NCBI GenBank assembly: GCA_035516075.1
Contig: DATJAQ010000245.1
Coordinates: 1-18,290, forward strand
Direction of reading: 5' to 3'
DNA: 18,290 bases
DNA from: Gp13-AA77 sp035516075
GTDB taxonomy: Bacteria > Acidobacteriota > Terriglobia > UBA7540
In this document: positions 16,272-18,290 of the stretch, piece by piece
How positions within the stretch are numbered: position 1 is the stretch's first letter
How the letters are laid out: the number at the start of each line of letters is the position of its first letter
Translations under genes and position numbers: made by a program
The notes under the pieces: model-generated
What the model saw: the letters and a program-made list of their open reading frames with translations, nothing else
Databases searched by the model: none
Told to the model about the DNA's origin: nothing

Positions 16272-16832
16272 CTAGAAGAGCCTTAAAACCAAAGCCGACT
16301 TGATGCAGAAAAACAATACCGTTGAAAACGCCGCCGCCACCCCGAAAGGCACCGCCATCATGCCCGGATTGTCGAGGGTGATGCTTTGCCGGGCGGGCCG
16401 CACCCGGAAGGTGACCCAGGCGTGGACGAGGGTAACCATATTCTCCAGCGTCTGCTTCACGCGCCGCTGCCGCACCATCTCGATCACCGACATCAGGCCG
16501 GCAATCAGCACCGTGCCCAGCAGCACCACGATGGTTCGCTGGGGCCCCAGAAACGCCCCCAGGGCGCCCATCAATTTCCAATCACCTGCGCCCAAGCCCC
16601 GAGCCAGGACGAACGGCAACAGAAATCCCAACGCGAGGCCTGCCCCTTCGAGCGCGGCCTTTGCTCCCGGCCAGCCCCATGCCAGCGTGCCGATCACGAG
16701 GCCGAGACCGAGAGACGGAACTGTCAGCCAATTGGGGATGCGGCGGGAACGCCAATCGAGCCAGCCGGCCCAACCCGCCAAGGCGAGTGCCAGAGAGGAA
16801 ACCGCGATGTCCTTCCAGACCAGCGTCTGCAT
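16272..16832 (-). CDS. tadV: TadV/CpaA, prepilin peptidase
   Basis: 186 residues of the aspartic prepilin peptidase family A24, in the short form without the N-methylase domain. The two catalytic aspartates are Asp26 in DWRSRRIPN and Asp84 in GAGDWKLMG (the GxGD motif). At least four membrane helices are evident. It should cut the Flp prepilins after the Gly (or Ala) that precedes QDL. I prefer the ATG at 16832. A TTG at 16853 extends the frame by seven residues but lacks a ribosome-binding site; neither start has a good one. It is the first assembly gene after the pilins, 387 bp behind the nearest one, with a cluster of hairpins between them. Confidence 0.9.
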   Translation of the reverse strand: MQTLVWKDIAVSSLALALAGWAGWLDWRSRRIPNWLTVPSLGLGLVIGTLAWGWPGAKAALEGAGLALGFLLPFVLARGLGAGDWKLMGALGAFLGPQRTIVVLLGTVLIAGLMSVIEMVRQRRVKQTLENMVTLVHAWVTFRVRPARQSITLDNPGMMAVPFGVAAAFSTVLFFCIKSALVLRLF

Positions 16833-16853
16833 GGTTCGCGAACCGAAGAGCAA

Positions 16854-17219
16854 GGGGTTTGAACCCCGGCCTGTGAGCCGGCAAGGGACCGGGCGAGCCC
16901 GGATCGCCTGTCGGTTCGCACTCGGGCGCTTTCACCCGCCCGAGACTCGACGACCTCTCCGCTTACCGTAGCGGCGGTCTATGACCGCCGGCTTCCTAAG
17001 CACAGAGTTTCTATAACCGCCTAACATCTTAACACAGAAGTCATATACTTCCGCTATATTTCGGTGCGCTTAGCCGGGCGTCCTGTCTCCCCGCCTGATT
17101 CAATAGCACGTATTGTAACCCTTTTGACGCAAGCTGACGCCCCGGCGCTCGGCTACGATGCTCGGTGACGGCGAACGCGGCAGGGGTTTTAAACCTCGAA
17201 ATGCCCCAACCCGTTCGTC
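16854..17219. other. hairpin cluster between pilin and assembly genes
   Basis: No gene is seen here. Dyads include GGGGTT/AACCCC (16854-16867), CCGGG/CCCGG (16889-16893 with 16898-16902), CTCGGGCG/CGCCCGAG (16921-16928 with 16937-16944) and CGGCGGTC/GACCGCCG (16972-16979 with 16983-16990). The last resembles short palindromic elements I recall from Acidobacteria. Such stems could protect the pilin mRNA end and lower expression of the assembly genes downstream. A TACAAT on the minus strand (17112-17117) lacks a good -35 box. Confidence 0.55.
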
Positions 17220-17387
17220 TCAACTGGCGGAGGTATTGGCGCTGGTGCTTTTGAACACGAGGCTGAGGGCGGCGCCTACTAGGCCCGCACCCGCCACGAT
17301 TGCCAGGGCGAGCAAAACCAGCATCAAGCCGTATTCCGAAAGGTCCTGCCCATCTTCTTCATTCCAGAGCCTTTTCGGGACGTTCAT
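17220..17387 (-). CDS. flp: Flp-type prepilin (third in transcription order)
   Basis: A 55-residue Flp prepilin. The short basic leader (MNVPKRLWNEEDG) ends in Gly13, followed by QDLSEY, the G-X4-EY motif cut by TadV before Gln14, then one hydrophobic helix (about 20-46) and a Ser/Thr-rich tail. I chose the second of two adjacent ATGs (17390 and 17387) because AAGG then lies 5 bases upstream. It shares the QDL-EY core with the two upstream pilins but differs in helix and tail, so it is an older paralogue. A 272-bp gap separates it from the second pilin gene. Confidence 0.88.
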   Translation of the reverse strand: MNVPKRLWNEEDGQDLSEYGLMLVLLALAIVAGAGLVGAALSLVFKSTSANTSAS

Positions 17388-17531
17388 CATCGCCTTTAGT
17401 CCTGCGTGCGAGCTCACCACTGCTGGTATGCACTGTGACAGGGCAGAGCGACAAAGTCAATCTGAAATCAGAGTCTCTCCGGCCGCTATCCACTCGATAT
17501 TATCGGCGGGCAATGAACGGCCCATGAGCTT

Positions 17532-17599
17532 CGGCCCGAGAGTTGCAAACCAGCCATCCCGGACCTAAACGTTGTTAAAGGCACGCTCCTCTCGGGCCG
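17532..17599. repeat. 11-bp perfect inverted repeat between pilin genes
   Basis: CGGCCCGAGAG (17532-17542) is matched exactly in inverse by CTCTCGGGCCG (17589-17599), with 46 bases between. The second arm can also pair, less well (9 of 11), with CGGGCGGAGAG (17620-17630) just after the second pilin gene. The two pairings exclude each other, which is the layout of an mRNA switch, though none is shown. Confidence 0.55.
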
Positions 17600-17659
17600 T
17601 CTAAAGGGGTCCCCCCCCTCGGGCGGAGAGCCCGGAGCTGCCGGGCACAACTTCGCAGC

Positions 17660-17830
17660 CTAGCTGGACGACAGGTTCGTCTGCGCGTTCCCGAAGGCGT
17701 CGCTGATGGCGCTGGCCAGCGTGCCCATCGCCGCTACGGCGCCCAGCGAAATCAGAACCAGCAGCAAACCGTATTCCACCAAGTCCTGCCCTTCGTCTTC
17801 TTGCCAGAGCCGCTTCAACAGTTTCGTCAT
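17660..17830 (-). CDS. flp: Flp-type prepilin (second in transcription order)
   Basis: A 56-residue Flp prepilin and the best-formed of the three. The leader MTKLLKRLWQEDEG ends in Gly14, followed by QDLVEY (15-20), giving G-X4-EY for cleavage before Gln15, then one helix (about 21-45) and the tail NAQTNLSSS. The ATG at 17830 has a GGGGGGAAAT ribosome-binding site, and upstream extension adds residues unlike any pilin leader. It would be the major subunit of the pilus if only one is dominant. It is a close tandem copy of the pilin at 17975-18148. Confidence 0.92.
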   Translation of the reverse strand: MTKLLKRLWQEDEGQDLVEYGLLLVLISLGAVAAMGTLASAISDAFGNAQTNLSSS

Positions 17831-17895
17831 GATTTCCCCCCCTGTGATTTGAAAGGAAGCCTGGAGAACCTGGCGTGGTGTGGGCAACCCGGAAA

Positions 17896-17937
17896 CTCTC
17901 CGGCCGTCCCGAGGTGTTTCCCCCCTCGGCCGGAGAG
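17896..17937 (-). terminator. 11-bp hairpin between first and second pilin genes
   Basis: CTCTCCGGCCG (17896-17906) and CGGCCGGAGAG (17927-17937) form a perfect 11-bp stem with a 20-base loop; a further CCGG/CCGG pair lies outside a small internal loop. It follows the first pilin gene by 37 bases. No T-tract follows, so partial termination or 3'-end protection of the pilin message is the likeliest role. Confidence 0.55.
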
Positions 17938-17974
17938 CCCGGAGCTGGCGTGCACAACCCCCTCGAAGAGAAAA

Positions 17975-18148
17975 CTAGCTCGACGATAGATTCGCCTGCG
18001 CGTTCCCGAACGCCTCGCTGTTGGCGGTGGCCGGAGTTCCCATGGCTGTGATGGCCCCCAGCGAAATCAACACGAGCAGCAAACCGTACTCCACCAGATC
18101 CTGCGCTTCCTCTTCTTCCCACAATCTTTTAAGCAAGTGACACACCAT
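17975..18148 (-). CDS. flp: diverged Flp-like prepilin (first in transcription order)
   Basis: 57 residues, closely related to the pilin at 17660-17830: both have LLKRLW near the start, AQDLVEYGLLLVLISLGA against GQDLVEYGLLLVLISLGA, and FGNAQ-NLSSS at the end. Two changes stand out. The residue before the cleavage site is Ala15 instead of the near-invariant Gly (codon GCG against GGG), and the helix contains GTPATANSE with a Pro where the paralogue has GTLASAISD. Cleavage or assembly could be impaired, so this may be a decaying copy or a specialised minor pilin. The ATG at 18148 directly follows GAGGGA; the GTG at codon 2 aligns with the paralogue's start and is equally possible. A sigma54-like promoter lies 34 bases upstream. 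Confidence 0.75.
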   Translation of the reverse strand: MVCHLLKRLWEEEEAQDLVEYGLLLVLISLGAITAMGTPATANSEAFGNAQANLSSS

Positions 18149-18181
18149 TCCCTCGCGGTCGGCAGAGTCATCTACCGGTCC

Positions 18182-18198
18182 AGCAACCTTGCGGCCTG
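18182..18198 (-). promoter_or_regulatory. sigma54-type promoter candidate before the pilin genes
   Basis: Read on the minus strand, the site is CAGGCCGCAAGGTTGCT. It has GGC, the strict GG-N10-GC spacing and a full TTGCT at the -12 element, but matches the -24 element (TGGCACG) only at GGC. Transcription would start near 18171, about 23 bases before the pilin ATG. A 7-base A-tract lies just upstream. A sigma54-dependent activator is encoded at 2998-4368 in this window. Confidence 0.45.
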
Positions 18199-18209
18199 TT
18201 TTTTTCTTG

Positions 18210-18237
18210 GGTCCGAATCCCGGCCGGTCTTCGGTCC
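18210..18237 (-). promoter_or_regulatory. 28-bp dyad upstream of the sigma54-like site
   Basis: The sequence is symmetric about 18223.5. GGTCCGAA (18210-18217) opposes TTCGGTCC (18230-18237) with one mismatch, around a central CCGGCCGG (18220-18227); 11 of 14 positions pair. Its centre lies about 52 bp before the presumed start of transcription, a plausible place for an activator or repressor site. It could also be a plain hairpin. Confidence 0.35.
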
Positions 18238-18290
18238 TACTCAGCTAACGGGGCTCATTATCGACTTCTGTATATATTAACTATGTAAGT

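Larger units (their letters stand above)
17625..17947 (-). repeat. tandem duplication of pilin gene plus 3' flank, offset 307 bp
   Basis: The 16-mer GGAGAGCCCGGAGCTG recurs at 17625-17640 and 17932-17947, in each case just past the 3' end of a pilin gene. The similarity continues through both pilin coding regions at about the same offset. It stops before the upstream flanks, which are unrelated. The unit is therefore a pilin gene with about 45-55 bp of 3' untranslated DNA. The third pilin gene (17220-17387) is not part of this duplication. Confidence 0.7.

Noticed and set aside
15113..16303. Long plus-strand open frame opposite rcpA and rcpC
   Set aside because: It is antisense to two clearly recognisable pilus genes and rich in His and Arg, as expected of a shadow frame.
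17543..17562. Second sigma54-like site before the third pilin gene
   Set aside because: The GG and GC elements are separated by 11 bases instead of 10, a spacing sigma54 rarely tolerates.

Overview
The window is high-GC bacterial chromosome. An Acidobacteriota origin (Solibacter/Bryobacter-like) is my best guess. It rests on overall gene style: an NtrC-type two-component pair, a Tad locus with a DUF192 gene, a protein with a VWVNT...GYRP domain that I associate with acidobacterial proteomes, and repeat DNA of a kind I recall from Acidobacteria and Planctomycetes. No rRNA or other marker confirms it.

Left third, plus strand. Bases 1-1040 hold no convincing gene. They contain a divergent tandem repeat (period 145 bp) with four copies of CAAAACGAATT, then a good sigma70-type promoter (1003-1031) immediately before a membrane sensor histidine kinase (1041-2639). 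A 358-bp gap follows, then a sigma54-dependent NtrC-family response regulator (2998-4368) and, 28 bp later, a radical SAM protein with SPASM-like extra cysteines (4397-5422). A tRNA-Ala(TGC) gene (5496-5571) ends this strand.

Right two thirds, minus strand. Read in the direction of transcription, from 18290 downwards, this is a Tad/Flp pilus locus. It has three small Flp prepilin genes (one too diverged to assume it is functional), a TadV/CpaA prepilin peptidase, RcpC/CpaB, the RcpA/CpaC secretin, TadZ/CpaE, the TadA/CpaF ATPase, and TadB and TadC. After tadC come a 31-residue one-helix protein, a DUF192 protein, a 393-bp structured gap, a membrane-anchored VWVNT-domain protein that overlaps the next gene by 119 bp, a MoxR-like AAA ATPase with an N-terminal winged-helix-like region, a small three-helix membrane protein and LemA. 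LemA converges on the tRNA gene.

How the parts may work together. TadV would cut the Flp pilins. TadA, TadB and TadC would drive assembly in the inner membrane, TadZ would position the machine, and RcpC and RcpA would form the outer-membrane exit. TadD, TadE/F/G and RcpB are not in the window. The first pilin gene is preceded by a GG-N10-GC sigma54-like promoter (18182-18198) with a 28-bp dyad upstream. The left end of the window encodes an NtrC-type activator, so PilSR-like control of the pilins is a testable hypothesis. Several genes have GC-rich hairpins on or next to the stop codon without a T-tract.
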